A stretch of 64,000 bases of DNA, taken from Pseudomonas sp. TH41. GTDB lineage: Bacteria; Pseudomonadota; Gammaproteobacteria; Pseudomonadales; Pseudomonadaceae. Every line of letters starts with the position of its first letter. Positions within the stretch are counted from its first letter, which is position 1. The stretch spans positions 62,001 to 126,000 of the forward strand of contig NZ_JAEKFH010000005.1 of the NCBI RefSeq assembly GCF_016650695.1. Reading direction: 5' to 3'. Of this stretch, positions 1-9,513 are shown piece by piece. The notes under the pieces are model-generated. The model did no database searches, had not been told where the DNA came from, and worked only from the letters and a program-made list of their open reading frames with translations. The translations under genes were made by a program, and so were the position numbers.

Positions 1-1008
1 GATGCCGTTCATCTTCTGCGCTGCATGAGACACGCCAATGGCAAAGATCAGGAACGGCACCAGGATCGAATACGGATCGATGGCATAACCCAGCCAGGCG
101 ACGATGCCCAGCTGCCAGACCACCGCGATCAGCGAACAGCCGACCACCAGCAACGTGCTGCGCACACAACGGGTGTAGAGGTAGATGATGACCAGCGAGG
201 TGACCACCGCCAGGCCGAAGAACATCATCACCTGGATCAGACCGTCGATCAGGTCACCCATCAGCTTGGCGAAGCCGATCACCCTGACCTTGTACTTGCC
301 CGTGCCCTCCACCCCGGCCTTGTGTGGGGTGCCGCTGGCGAACTCGATCTTGTCGCGCAGTTTTTCTTCGAGCATCCGCGAAAACTGATGGTAGTTGAGG
401 CTCTGGCCAGTGGCCGATGTTTTGTCCAGCAGCGGCACGACCAGCATGCTCGATTTGAAGTCGCTGGCCACCAGACTGCCAACGATGCCGGCGCGGGTAA
501 TGTTCTGCCGCAGCTGTTCGATGTCCGAGGGCGAACCCTGATAACTGTCGGGCATCACCGGGCCGCCCTGAAAACCTTCTTCAGTCACTTCGGTCCAGCG
601 TACGGCCGGCGTCCACAGCGACTTCATCCAGGCGCGATCAACCCCTTCGGTGAGGAACAGTTCGTCGTTGACCTGTTTGAGCACATTCAGGTAGTCGGGG
701 TCGAAGATGTCGCCCTGGGTGTTTTCCACCACTACCCGCACCGAGTTGCCCAAGCCGCGCAGCGACGCGCGGTTTTCCAGGAAATTCTTAATGTACGGCT
801 GACTTTGCGGGATCATTTTTTCGAAGCTGGGGCGCAACTCCAGACGGGTCGCCGCCATAAAACCCAGCACCAGGGTGGCCAGCGTCATGAGCACGATGAA
901 CAGCGGACGGTAGTTAAACACCAGCCGTTCCAGCAGGTTGCCGGAGCGCCGATCAAAGTCATGCAGATCGCGGATCACCGGCATGTTGTCTTGCTTGGTA
1001 ATGGCCAT
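1..1008 (-). CDS. RND/MMPL-family transporter, N-terminal part (runs off window)
   Basis: The leftward frame from the ATG at 1008 stays open for 336 codons to base 1, so only the N-terminal portion is present. The protein starts MAITKQDNMPVIRDLHDFDR and has a first membrane segment at about residues 37-55. A long soluble, presumably periplasmic loop follows, then clustered hydrophobic helices from about residue 245 (FFGLAVVTSLVIIYLYTR and on). This is the layout of RND-superfamily (MMPL) exporters. It is the last visible gene of a leftward series and lies 31 bases after the Ycf48-like gene. In Proteobacteria such transporters commonly accompany DUF1302 and DUF1329 proteins, as here. Substrate unknown; a role moving a hydrophobic compound or lipid across the envelope is inference. 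Confidence 0.85.
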   Translation of the reverse strand, partial: MAITKQDNMPVIRDLHDFDRRSGNLLERLVFNYRPLFIVLMTLATLVLGFMAATRLELRPSFEKMIPQSQPYIKNFLENRASLRGLGNSVRVVVENTQGDIFDPDYLNVLKQVNDELFLTEGVDRAWMKSLWTPAVRWTEVTEEGFQGGPVMPDSYQGSPSDIEQLRQNITRAGIVGSLVASDFKSSMLVVPLLDKTSATGQSLNYHQFSRMLEEKLRDKIEFASGTPHKAGVEGTGKYKVRVIGFAKLMGDLIDGLIQVMMFFGLAVVTSLVIIYLYTRCVRSTLLVVGCSLIAVVWQLGIVAWLGYAIDPYSILVPFLIFAIGVSHAAQKMNGI

Positions 1009-1039
1009 GTCTGAATACTCGCTTTTATTGTTCTGGCTC

Positions 1040-2113
1040 TTATTCTTTGAGAAGCGCACGTGCACCGCGACTGCCCACCACGACCAGCGAACCATCGGTG
1101 GCCAGGGCAGCACCGGCCACGGGTGACGGGTTCTGTTGCGGCATCAGTTGCAACCGGGCGTTGTGGGTCTGATCGACCAGCATGTGCCCCGCCTGGGTGA
1201 ACAGCCGATAGTGACCTTGGGCATCAATCGCGGCGGCGGTGACACTGACTTGCAACCCGGTATCGAACGGCGTCCAGCTCAACCCGCCATCGGTACTGCG
1301 CAACACATTACCGCGCAGGCCGTAGACGACGACTTCGCCCGGCTTGCCGACGACACCAAAAAAGCTGCCCTGATACGGTGTGTTCAGGGCGGCGAATCGC
1401 TGGTGCGCGTCGTCCCATTTCAGCACCAGGCCTTGCTCACCGACGATGTACACCGCATCGCCGGTCGACGCGATAGCGTTCAAGTGGAAGTTCTGCGGGT
1501 TGTCGGTTCGGTCCTGAAACGGCGTCCAGCTCTGGCCGCCGTCCTCGGTGCGCAGGATCAGGTTGAACACGCCAACCACGTAACCGAGCTTGTCGTCGGC
1601 GAACCAGACGTCGAGCAAGGGTTTGTCGGCGCCCTCCTCGACCAGCCGCTGACCTTCAGCGACCAGCAGCGGCCACTGTTCATTGGTCGGCTCGGCATCG
1701 GCCAGCGCCCCATAATGCTTGACCAGCAACGCACCGATTTCTCGGCCGTCCAACTGTTTTTTCCAGGTCACGCCGGCGTCGCTGCTGTGCAAAATCACGC
1801 CGTCGTTGCCGACCGCCCAGCCTTGTTCGGGGGAAGGAAAGTACACGGCATTCAGGTCGCTGCTGACCGGCACATTGGCCTGCTGCCATTGCTGGCCGGC
1901 ATCATCGGAATAAAGAATGTGGCCGCGCTGCCCGACCGCGACCAGACGCTTCCCGGCATTCGCGACGTCAAGCAAAGGACTGCGCACGGCCAATGCACTG
2001 GGCTTGGCGGGCAGGTCCAGAACATCAACGTACCCGGAGGCTTGTGCAATCATCTGCCACAGCGCCAACAGCATCGCCAACATCAGCGGCGCAAGCGTTT
2101 TGAATGAACACAT
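1040..2113 (-). CDS. Ycf48-like / BNR-repeat periplasmic protein
   Basis: 357 residues beginning with a signal peptide (hydrophobic core LAPLMLAMLLALWQMIAQAS). The mature part is a beta-propeller with repeated Asp-box-like motifs: SDDAGQQW, SSDAGVTW, RTEDGGQSW and RSTDGGLSW. This is typical of the Ycf48/photosystem-assembly-like family that in non-photosynthetic bacteria sits beside RND transporters. It lies between the RND gene and the DUF1329 gene, 69 bases after the latter, in one leftward set. The likely role is a periplasmic assembly or accessory factor for the adjacent envelope system; no enzymatic residues can be assigned. Confidence 0.85.
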   Translation of the reverse strand: MCSFKTLAPLMLAMLLALWQMIAQASGYVDVLDLPAKPSALAVRSPLLDVANAGKRLVAVGQRGHILYSDDAGQQWQQANVPVSSDLNAVYFPSPEQGWAVGNDGVILHSSDAGVTWKKQLDGREIGALLVKHYGALADAEPTNEQWPLLVAEGQRLVEEGADKPLLDVWFADDKLGYVVGVFNLILRTEDGGQSWTPFQDRTDNPQNFHLNAIASTGDAVYIVGEQGLVLKWDDAHQRFAALNTPYQGSFFGVVGKPGEVVVYGLRGNVLRSTDGGLSWTPFDTGLQVSVTAAAIDAQGHYRLFTQAGHMLVDQTHNARLQLMPQQNPSPVAGAALATDGSLVVVGSRGARALLKE

Positions 2114-2182
2114 AGTGCGTCCTCTTCCAAAGCTGGAGCCGGCGCTTTACCGCGACCGGCCCAGACTCTTGTTGTGCGTTAC

Positions 2183-3541
2183 TTAGCGAACGCCATTACC
2201 GGCCAGCGCATCCGGCGACCACTGCGACTTGGCGAGCGGCGCGATGTATTTGATGCCGCCGTAGGCGCCCGACAAACCGTTGATGTTGTAGGCCCCGCCA
2301 ATCAGGTCATAGATCACGTGCGGCGTGGTATTGGGTGTCGTCGCATCGTAGCTTTGCGAAAGGAAGCTGAATGAACCACGGTACAGTTGGCCGCGCGCAT
2401 CGTACTGGTCGGATGCCAGAGCAACCCAGCTGTCCTCATCCAGGTAGAAGCGACGTTTGGCATAGACGTGACGGGCACCGGCCTTGAGCGTGCCTTCCAC
2501 CACCCACACCCGATGTTTCTCCCAGCGCACGAATTGCGGCGCCAGGTGGTTCGGTGTGGTCAAGGCTTTCGGATCCTTGATGTAGCTCAGCGCATAGGTG
2601 TTGTACGGCACGATCATTTCCTGCTTGCCGACCAGTTTCCAGTCATAGCGGTCGAGCGCACCGTTGAAGACATAGACGTCGTCATAGGTGCCGGCGCCGG
2701 CGGTGCCCGGGTTTGGCGTGTCGTAGGCCAGGGTCGGTGCCAGTTTCACGCGGCGCTGCCCAGGCAAGTACTGCCAGGCACGGCGCTCCTGCACCAGCGG
2801 ATTGGCCGCGTCCTTGAGCATGATCGCTTCACCCGCACGGCGCGCGGGGCCGGTGTAGAACAAGCGGGTCTGGAAGTAGGTGTCTTTGCCATCGATGACC
2901 TTGGTCGGGTCTTCGAAAATCGGGAACGAGTTGGTGATCTCGCCGCTGGTGGCCAGGATCTGCGCGCCCGAGGAGTCGACGTTCCAGGAATCATATTTGG
3001 TGGAATAGGCAACACCCTGATAACGCAGCAGGTGATTCCACATAGCCTCGGCACCGGACTGCGGGATCGGGAAAGGGACACCAGGCAATACGTTCTCGAT
3101 GGCGTTGCCACCTTCCAGCGACTTGGCGCCAGTCGCGTTTTTCAAGGTGTTATCCAGCACACTTTTAGGCAACGCCACGCTGCGGTGGGTCGGGTAGACG
3201 TCAACGCGGAAACTCGGAAAACGCTTGGCCAACTCGACGGTGACGGCAGTCAACTGATCCTTGTACTGAGCGACATTCTTGCCATCGATCACCAGCAGCG
3301 GCTTCTCGTTGGCGTAAGGGTCGGGACGCAGGGTGTCGCCTGTTTTAAAACCCGCCGGCGCAGTAGTCAGTCCGCCGGTGTAGGCCGGAATGGAGCCATC
3401 GGCATTCCCGGCTTTTTCGGCGCCGACCGTGGTCAGGCTGCTCCCCAGTTTAGCGGCATCCGCGGCGGGTACGGCGGCCTGGACGAGGCCGGCGAAGGCC
3501 AGCGCAACGGAGGCAGTCAACAGATTGTGCAAGTGGTTCAT
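2183..3541 (-). CDS. DUF1329 family exported protein
   Basis: The start is set at the ATG at 3541 (MNHLHNLLTASVALAFAGLV) because it follows a clear AGGAGA ribosome-binding site and opens directly into a signal peptide cleaved near VQAA. The open frame continues upstream but without a ribosome site. The 452-residue product matches DUF1329, a LolB-like beta-rich exported family of about this length that is nearly always encoded next to DUF1302. Function is unproven; an outer-membrane or periplasmic role in handling hydrophobic substrates is inferred from its partners. Confidence 0.85.
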   Translation of the reverse strand: MNHLHNLLTASVALAFAGLVQAAVPAADAAKLGSSLTTVGAEKAGNADGSIPAYTGGLTTAPAGFKTGDTLRPDPYANEKPLLVIDGKNVAQYKDQLTAVTVELAKRFPSFRVDVYPTHRSVALPKSVLDNTLKNATGAKSLEGGNAIENVLPGVPFPIPQSGAEAMWNHLLRYQGVAYSTKYDSWNVDSSGAQILATSGEITNSFPIFEDPTKVIDGKDTYFQTRLFYTGPARRAGEAIMLKDAANPLVQERRAWQYLPGQRRVKLAPTLAYDTPNPGTAGAGTYDDVYVFNGALDRYDWKLVGKQEMIVPYNTYALSYIKDPKALTTPNHLAPQFVRWEKHRVWVVEGTLKAGARHVYAKRRFYLDEDSWVALASDQYDARGQLYRGSFSFLSQSYDATTPNTTPHVIYDLIGGAYNINGLSGAYGGIKYIAPLAKSQWSPDALAGNGVR

Positions 3542-3578
3542 TTTGTCGTTCTCCTGATTGTTTTTAAGCAATCGCGAA

Positions 3579-5405
3579 TCAGAAAGTTGTCTTGAAGGTG
3601 GCAGTGACCATGCCGCGATCCTTGAGTTGGGCCGGGGTCCCGCCGAATGCGGTGGTTTGACCGGGTACGCAGTTGTACTGACCGTTGGCACCCGGTGCGG
3701 CGCCGTCTCCTTGACTGCCAGCGCTGCCTGGCGAACTGCAGGTGTCGAATGGACCGAAGTTGTCCACGTATTTCAGGTCGAAACGGTACTGGTTGTGCAC
3801 GTCCATGCCGACACCGACCGAATAGCTGCCGGAGTTCTCGTTACCGCCCAACTGCACGGCGGAGTTGCCATTGAGGCCGACGTTGTAGGTCATCGGCAGG
3901 TACATATCGATGCCTGGGAAGACCTGGAACCAGGTCGGGGTGAAGTTGACACCAATAATGTAGTTGTCTTTGGTGACCTTGTCGGTGCCGTGGTACCAGT
4001 CCTCACCCTTGAACAGTTGCTCGTTGTCGGTCACCTTCAGCCAGCGGCTGTAAGCGAGTTCAACCAGCAAGTTCGAGCTGTCCCACACCGGCGTGTCGCC
4101 AAAGGTGGTCAGGCCGTTGAGCACTGCGTGTACGGTGTTACCGCGAGCCACAGCGTTTTCGCCGTTGAAGCTGCCGATGAACCCTGGCAAACCGGCGGCT
4201 GCCGCCGCCGGGCTGACAGTGGCCGCCACACTGGCGAGGGGCATGTTTTCGCGGTAGTTCAGATCGAAACCGACGCTGACGTCGCCGACGTTTTTCGACA
4301 GGCTGATGCCATAGATATCGATGTCATCGACGTAGAACTGGTTGTAGCTGCCGATGTTGCCCGAGATCAGTTGAGCAGGACCGACGGCGGTCGGTTGCAG
4401 CACGAGGTTGGGCAGGATGTCGGAGGTTTTGCGGTAGTACAAACCGAGCGTGCCGTCCAGCCATTCCGGGCTCCACTTGGCCATCAAACCGAAGTCACCG
4501 TGCTTGTCCGGGGTGAACGTATGGCCATTGCTCAGGCGCAGGAACTGATTGGCACCGAGCGGTCCGGGGGTACCAAAACGCGGGTTCAAACCACCGATCA
4601 GCGACAAGTTGTGCCCGCCGTTCTCGATGCCGTCGTTGAAGCCCAGATACGTACCGGACTCCGGCAGGCGCGAAGCGTCCCAGTCGAGGAAGTATTGCGC
4701 ACCGAGGGTCAACTCCGGGTTCACCGTGAAGTTGACAGACAGTTGATTACGCGGGATGAACAATTCCTTGGCTTCGGTGCCTGGCACCGCCAATGCCTTG
4801 GAAATATCCAGGGCGGACTGGCCATAACTGTTGCCGTGGGCAAAGGCCAGGACGCTTTCGCCCCAGTACTGCGTGTGCTTGCCGAGCTTGGCGCTGAGGA
4901 TCGAATCCTCGCCGACTTCGGTGCTGCCGAACACGAAGGCATCGAGAATCTCGGACGACGGCCCGTTGTAGTAACGATCGGCGTAACCGCTGATATGGTG
5001 TGAGTCCGGGTGACCACTGTTGATCTGGTTGGTCGCCGCGTTGTCGCTGCCGACATCGTCGTAGGCATGGTCGTACCAACTGTTGGCGCTAACGCGAAAA
5101 CCTGCCTGCTTCTTGTAGGTCACGTCCAGTTCGGAAAGCACATCCAGACGCTCGGAGACTGGGCTGCCCGAGGAGAAGTTGCGGTTGCCGTCATTGTTGT
5201 TCCATGAATTGGCCAACTTGCTGTTGGGGGTTTCGACCCGCTGGGCATAGTTGAACTTGAACGTGTTGTCGAAACGCACGGCCCAGTCTTCACTTCCGGT
5301 GTCCAGTTCGAAGGCGTGAGCCGCCGGCCACGCCGCGACCAACAGCGCCGAGGCCAGCAGCGTTGGCTCCCAGACACTCACACCCGATTTTTTATTTATA
5401 CGCAT
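3579..5405 (-). CDS. DUF1302 family outer-membrane-like protein
   Basis: The ATG at 5405 gives a 608-residue protein starting MRINKKSGVSVWEPTLLASA, with a signal peptide ending near AAHAF. The mature sequence is rich in aromatic, beta-strand-like stretches, for example YYRKTSDILPNL and NVGLNGNSAVQLGG, and ends in Phe (ATFKTTF), as outer-membrane beta-barrels do. Length and features fit DUF1302. It lies 37 bases before the DUF1329 gene. The 179-base gap upstream, the largest within this leftward series, may hold a separate promoter for the envelope module. The inferred role is an outer-membrane channel or receptor. Confidence 0.85.
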   Translation of the reverse strand: MRINKKSGVSVWEPTLLASALLVAAWPAAHAFELDTGSEDWAVRFDNTFKFNYAQRVETPNSKLANSWNNNDGNRNFSSGSPVSERLDVLSELDVTYKKQAGFRVSANSWYDHAYDDVGSDNAATNQINSGHPDSHHISGYADRYYNGPSSEILDAFVFGSTEVGEDSILSAKLGKHTQYWGESVLAFAHGNSYGQSALDISKALAVPGTEAKELFIPRNQLSVNFTVNPELTLGAQYFLDWDASRLPESGTYLGFNDGIENGGHNLSLIGGLNPRFGTPGPLGANQFLRLSNGHTFTPDKHGDFGLMAKWSPEWLDGTLGLYYRKTSDILPNLVLQPTAVGPAQLISGNIGSYNQFYVDDIDIYGISLSKNVGDVSVGFDLNYRENMPLASVAATVSPAAAAAGLPGFIGSFNGENAVARGNTVHAVLNGLTTFGDTPVWDSSNLLVELAYSRWLKVTDNEQLFKGEDWYHGTDKVTKDNYIIGVNFTPTWFQVFPGIDMYLPMTYNVGLNGNSAVQLGGNENSGSYSVGVGMDVHNQYRFDLKYVDNFGPFDTCSSPGSAGSQGDGAAPGANGQYNCVPGQTTAFGGTPAQLKDRGMVTATFKTTF

Positions 5406-5584
5406 ACGTTGGCTCCGATTTTTTTTTGTTGTTGTTTTTGTGTTTATGAAAAACATCTGGCCACCCAATCCGGGCGCAACAGTGCTCACCGCTCTTATCC
5501 CCATCAGGGGAGGGTTCGATTCATTTAAAGTGACCCATCAATACCGCCGGAGTCAGCACACCCCACGGCATTGAACGACCTGAC

Positions 5585-6592
5585 TCAACTACCGAGTCGT
5601 ATCAACAGCAACACCAGTCCCAGCAAGAACACGGTTTCACCAACCATCAAGAGAATGGGCTTGAGCCCCACCGTGGCCAGCTCCTTCAACTGGATTTTCA
5701 TCCCCAGCGCACTGATGGCGATGACCAGGCACCAACTCGACATTTGGTTACCCAGACTCTGCACCGCTGAAGGCAGCCAACCGAAACTGGTCACCGCCGC
5801 CAAGGCAATGAAGGCCACGGCAAACCAGGGCAACAACGGTGGCCGCTCACCTGTCCCCTGCCCGCCCTGAGAACGGGTGATCAAAACAGCACTGACGATG
5901 ACCGGCAGCAGCATGGCGATGCGCATCAGTTTCACCACCGTGGCCGTATCGCCGATGTCATGCGACATGCTGTAGCCGGCACCCACCACCTGAGCAACGT
6001 CATGGATGGTGGCGCCGAGAAATACCCCGGCTTGCAGCGGGTCCAGGCCGAGCGCTCGGGCAATCACCGGATACAGAATCATCGCCAGGGTCGACAGCGC
6101 GGACACGCCAATGACCGTGAACAGCGTCGCGCGCTCCTTGGCATGATGGGCGGGCAACGCCGCCGCCAACGCCAGTGCCGCGGATGCCCCACAGATCGCG
6201 GTGGCGCCACCGGACAACAGACCGAACAACGCATTGAAGCCCAGAGCGCGCGCCGCCAGCATGGACACCAAAATGGTGACCACCACCGACACGACCACGA
6301 TCAGCACCGGATGCCAACCAAGCGCCACGATCTGCTCCAGGGAGATGCGCAGGCCTAGCAAGGCAACCCCCACACGCAGCACTTCACGAGCACTGAAATC
6401 GATACCCGGCTTGCTCGGCCCCGCCGCCAGAAAATTCATGGCCATACCAAGCAAGAGTGCCAACAGCATCACCGGCGCCTGGTATTGATCGGCCAGAAAA
6501 CGTGCCGCAATGGCGACCACAATGCTGGCCAGAATACCCGGAAGGTACTGGCTGACAACGGACTGAAACTGAATCACGGCGGATCTGGACAT
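5585..6592 (-). CDS. YeiH/UPF0324-type putative sulfate exporter family membrane protein
   Basis: 335 residues from the ATG at 6592, which lies 2 bases after the stop of the upstream MFS gene, so the two are translationally close-coupled. About ten hydrophobic helices are visible, with family-typical segments LLLGMAMNFL, VGVALLGLRI, SGGATAICGASAALA and GATIHDVAQVVGAGY. The family (YeiH, PF03601) has been proposed to export sulfite- or sulfonate-derived anions, but few members are characterised. Its position in a CoA-ligase/carboxylase operon suggests transport of an organic acid or a sulfur-containing product; this is inference. Confidence 0.85.
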   Translation of the reverse strand: MSRSAVIQFQSVVSQYLPGILASIVVAIAARFLADQYQAPVMLLALLLGMAMNFLAAGPSKPGIDFSAREVLRVGVALLGLRISLEQIVALGWHPVLIVVVSVVVTILVSMLAARALGFNALFGLLSGGATAICGASAALALAAALPAHHAKERATLFTVIGVSALSTLAMILYPVIARALGLDPLQAGVFLGATIHDVAQVVGAGYSMSHDIGDTATVVKLMRIAMLLPVIVSAVLITRSQGGQGTGERPPLLPWFAVAFIALAAVTSFGWLPSAVQSLGNQMSSWCLVIAISALGMKIQLKELATVGLKPILLMVGETVFLLGLVLLLIRLGS

Positions 6593-6594
6593 AA

Positions 6595-7869
6595 CTAAAC
6601 CTTGATCCCCATGGCCGGCAGTGCACACGCGCTTTCACGCTTGACACGAGCCGCCACTACGAAGAAGAACCCACCCAATGCCAACGCAAGAATGTCGCTG
6701 ACCAACAACACATGGGTCAGCGGCGAGGCCACTCCGGCAGCCGCCAATGCATCGCTGATCCAGCCCACGACAAACGTGCCGAGTGCCACCGAAAAGAGGT
6801 TCAGCAGGAGCATCGAACAGCCCATGACCGTCGAACGCATGTGCACGGGGACGGCTCCCTGAATCGCAGTGGTCGCGGAACCGTAAAGCGACATCAACAT
6901 GAAAATGCCGACAGCCATCCCCACGTAGAACAGTGGTGAATCGGTGGGTACCAGGCGGTAGGCAATCATGAACGGCGCGCTCAGTAGCATGAGCAACACC
7001 AGCACACTGGCGTGGCCGCCTTTGAATCGAGGGGCCAGACGGTCGCTCAAAATGCCGCCAGCCAACGCGCCCAATGAGCCGAAAACGATCTGCATGGCGC
7101 CCATAGTCATGGCGATATGGGCCGCGTCTAGCCCTCTCTCCCGCACAATCCAGAGCTGCGCGAACGAAATGCCCGGATAGACCAGGTGCGCCAGCACAAA
7201 CCCGGCAACGGTGTAACGCACGACACGGTTGCTGCGCAGTTCACCGAATACCGCGGCCAACTGAGTCTTGAGGGGTGCACCGCGCTCCTGCACCGTATCG
7301 CTGCTGCGCTTATCGCTCATCAACATCAACGGCAGGCCGATGACCACACCGCAAACACCCAGCACATAAAACGTCGTGCGCCAGCCATGCGCGGCACCGA
7401 GCGTGCCCGCCAGCAAAAAGCTGCAGCCAATGCCCAATGGAATACCGAGGTAGAACAACCCCACCGCCGTGCCCCTGCGCTTCTCGGAGAACAACTCCAT
7501 CAACAGCGCCGTGGCAGCGGGCACCAACGCCGCTTCACCGGTGGCCACCAGAAAGCGCGCTGCTACCATTTGTTCGAAGTTCTGGACAAAGCCGGAGGCC
7601 ACCGTACAGACACTCCAGACAAGCATGCCTGCACCGATCACCCGTGGCCGACTGTGACGATCCGCCAGCGCACCGAGAAACACCGCCATCACGCCATAGC
7701 TCAGCACCCAGACCGCACCGACCAGAAAGCCATACTGCGCGTTATTGATCGCCAGCTCGCCGGTGATTTGCGGTGCGAAGCCCAGCAGAATATTTCGGTC
7801 CACCTGGGCCAGCAGGTGAATCACCATCAGCGTTGCCAAAACGGCGCAAGGACTCTTTTTCCAGAACAT
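6595..7869 (-). CDS. MFS transporter
   Basis: Translation from the ATG at 7869 (MFWKKSPCAVLATLMVIHLL) gives 424 residues with about 12 hydrophobic helices and a major-facilitator cytoplasmic-loop motif (GALADRHSRPRVIGAG) between helices 2 and 3. The upstream in-frame sequence is only the shadow of the neighbouring carboxyltransferase. It lies 61 bases after that gene and 2 bases before the YeiH-like gene. It probably imports the substrate of the surrounding CoA-ligase/carboxylase pathway; the substrate cannot be read from sequence. Confidence 0.87.
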   Translation of the reverse strand: MFWKKSPCAVLATLMVIHLLAQVDRNILLGFAPQITGELAINNAQYGFLVGAVWVLSYGVMAVFLGALADRHSRPRVIGAGMLVWSVCTVASGFVQNFEQMVAARFLVATGEAALVPAATALLMELFSEKRRGTAVGLFYLGIPLGIGCSFLLAGTLGAAHGWRTTFYVLGVCGVVIGLPLMLMSDKRSSDTVQERGAPLKTQLAAVFGELRSNRVVRYTVAGFVLAHLVYPGISFAQLWIVRERGLDAAHIAMTMGAMQIVFGSLGALAGGILSDRLAPRFKGGHASVLVLLMLLSAPFMIAYRLVPTDSPLFYVGMAVGIFMLMSLYGSATTAIQGAVPVHMRSTVMGCSMLLLNLFSVALGTFVVGWISDALAAAGVASPLTHVLLVSDILALALGGFFFVVAARVKRESACALPAMGIKV

Positions 7870-7930
7870 CGTCTGTACCTTTGAGTTGTTGTTATGAAGG
7901 TAAGGCCGGATGCCGCTCGTCCTGCCAGGA

Positions 7931-9511
7931 CTAGCGCATGGTCCGCCGCTTCGGCCCAAGGGAAAGTGCAGTGATGCGATAGGCATCACCCACCCAGTTG
8001 CACAGCAGCGGGCGCGTACTGTCCGGCTCGATGATGTCAATGACGCCAAAGCGCTCGGCCGTACGCAGCGGTGAAGCCAACGCCTGGTAATGAGCTTCCA
8101 GCTCTTTGCGCCGCGCCAGCGGATCCTCGGCCGCGGCGATTTCCTGCTTGTAAGCGGCCGCGACGCCACCCTCGATAGGGATCGAGCCCCATTGCGCCGA
8201 AGGCCAGGCAAACCGGTGCGGCAGTGCCGTGCCCGTCGGACCATGCCAGGGACTGACCATCGCACCGGCAAGCCCGACACAGCGGCGCAGCACGATGGTG
8301 ATGACCGGCACGCTCGCTTGCTCGATCGCATGCACCGCCTGCATCGCAGCACTCAGGGTGCCCTGCATTTCTGCTTCTTGCCCGGTCATGACACCCGGCT
8401 GGTCCACAAGGAAGATGATCGGCAGATGAAAGGTGTCGCACAGGTCGATGAAGCGGGTCTGTTTGAGCGCCGCCGCACGGGTCAGCGCACCGCCGCCGAC
8501 GCGCGGGTTGTTGCAGATAATCCCGACCGAATAGCCGTTCAGACGGGCAAACGCAGTGATGGTCGACGCGCCGAAATCCGGAGACATCTCGAACAGACTG
8601 TCTTTGTCGACCAGCGACTTGAGGATCTTGTGCGGGTTGAAAATCTTGCGCCGGTCATGGGGAATCGCGTCGTTGAGCCAGGCATCGCGACGGCCGGGAG
8701 CGTCCGTCACTGTTGCCCGTGGCGGCTGCTCCCAGACATTGCCCGGCAGATACGACAAGAAACGCTTGGCCAGATCCAAGGCCTCGGTGTCGCTGTTGGC
8801 AGCCAGATTGATCATGCCGCTGTGACGATGCACCTGGTCGTAACCGCCGAGGTCATTCTTGTCGATATCGATACCAAATGCCTGCTTCACCACCGGCGGG
8901 CCCGCCGCAAACACCTGGCTCTGGCCACGCACCATGATCGCAAGGTGCGAGGCGGCAACCCGCAACGCACCAAGACCTGCGCAGGCACCGTGGGCAATGC
9001 CGACAACCGGCACGGCACCCAACAGAGGGGTGATCGGCAACAGGGCGTAACCCGGAATCTTGGTATGACCGAGCTTGTCGAGCAGCTTCACGCTGCCGCC
9101 AGCGCTGTCGATCATGCGAATGATCGGCAGCTTGTACTCCCACGCATAACGATCGGCATAGATCCACTTTTCCGCGACCGCCGCTTCCGACGAACCGCCT
9201 CGAATGGTGAAATCATCCGCCGCCACCACGGTACGCCGCTGTTCGATCGTGCCCACGCCCACGACTGCCGTGCTCGGTGTGGCCGAGGAAATTTTGCCTT
9301 CCGCTGTGTATTTCACGGCGCCGGCCAAGATGCCGAACTCTTCAAAGCTTGCGCTTTCCAGCAGATGGCCAATTCGCTCACGCGCCGTGAGTTTGCCTTG
9401 GGCATGATGTTTTTCCACCGCTTCCGGGCCACCCAATGCATAGGCAACTTCGCGGCGCGCACGGATGTCGGCAAGCTCCAGCGACCATTCAGGGGCAACA
9501 GGCGTGCTCAT
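7931..9511 (-). CDS. Acyl-CoA carboxylase carboxyltransferase subunit (PccB/MccB-type), copy 1
   Basis: 526 residues from the ATG at 9511. It has the two crotonase-fold halves of the biotin-dependent carboxyltransferase family. The N-half contains the oxyanion-type segment GIAHGACAGLGALRVAASHLAI and LGGYDQVHRHSG. The C-half contains NNPRVGGGALTRAAALKQTR and FLVDQPGVMTGQEAEMQG. Such subunits move CO2 from biotin on a carrier protein to an acyl-CoA. The start lies 2 bases after the CoA-ligase stop, so ligase product and carboxylase substrate are probably linked. A 74-residue biotinyl carrier is encoded at the head of the same leftward set; the only biotin carboxylase in the window is on the divergent operon. 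Whether it uses propionyl-CoA, a longer acyl-CoA or something unusual cannot be told. Confidence 0.88.
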   Translation of the reverse strand: MSTPVAPEWSLELADIRARREVAYALGGPEAVEKHHAQGKLTARERIGHLLESASFEEFGILAGAVKYTAEGKISSATPSTAVVGVGTIEQRRTVVAADDFTIRGGSSEAAVAEKWIYADRYAWEYKLPIIRMIDSAGGSVKLLDKLGHTKIPGYALLPITPLLGAVPVVGIAHGACAGLGALRVAASHLAIMVRGQSQVFAAGPPVVKQAFGIDIDKNDLGGYDQVHRHSGMINLAANSDTEALDLAKRFLSYLPGNVWEQPPRATVTDAPGRRDAWLNDAIPHDRRKIFNPHKILKSLVDKDSLFEMSPDFGASTITAFARLNGYSVGIICNNPRVGGGALTRAAALKQTRFIDLCDTFHLPIIFLVDQPGVMTGQEAEMQGTLSAAMQAVHAIEQASVPVITIVLRRCVGLAGAMVSPWHGPTGTALPHRFAWPSAQWGSIPIEGGVAAAYKQEIAAAEDPLARRKELEAHYQALASPLRTAERFGVIDIIEPDSTRPLLCNWVGDAYRITALSLGPKRRTMR

Positions 9512-9513
9512 GA

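Noticed and set aside
25..1014. 329-codon rightward open frame
   Set aside because: Antisense shadow of the RND transporter; low-complexity His/Gln/Arg-rich translation, no ribosome site, no family features.
2387..5003. Long rightward open frames of 402 and 481 codons opposite DUF1329 and DUF1302
   Set aside because: Antisense shadows produced by GC-rich third-position bias; the leftward products have signal peptides and recognisable families.
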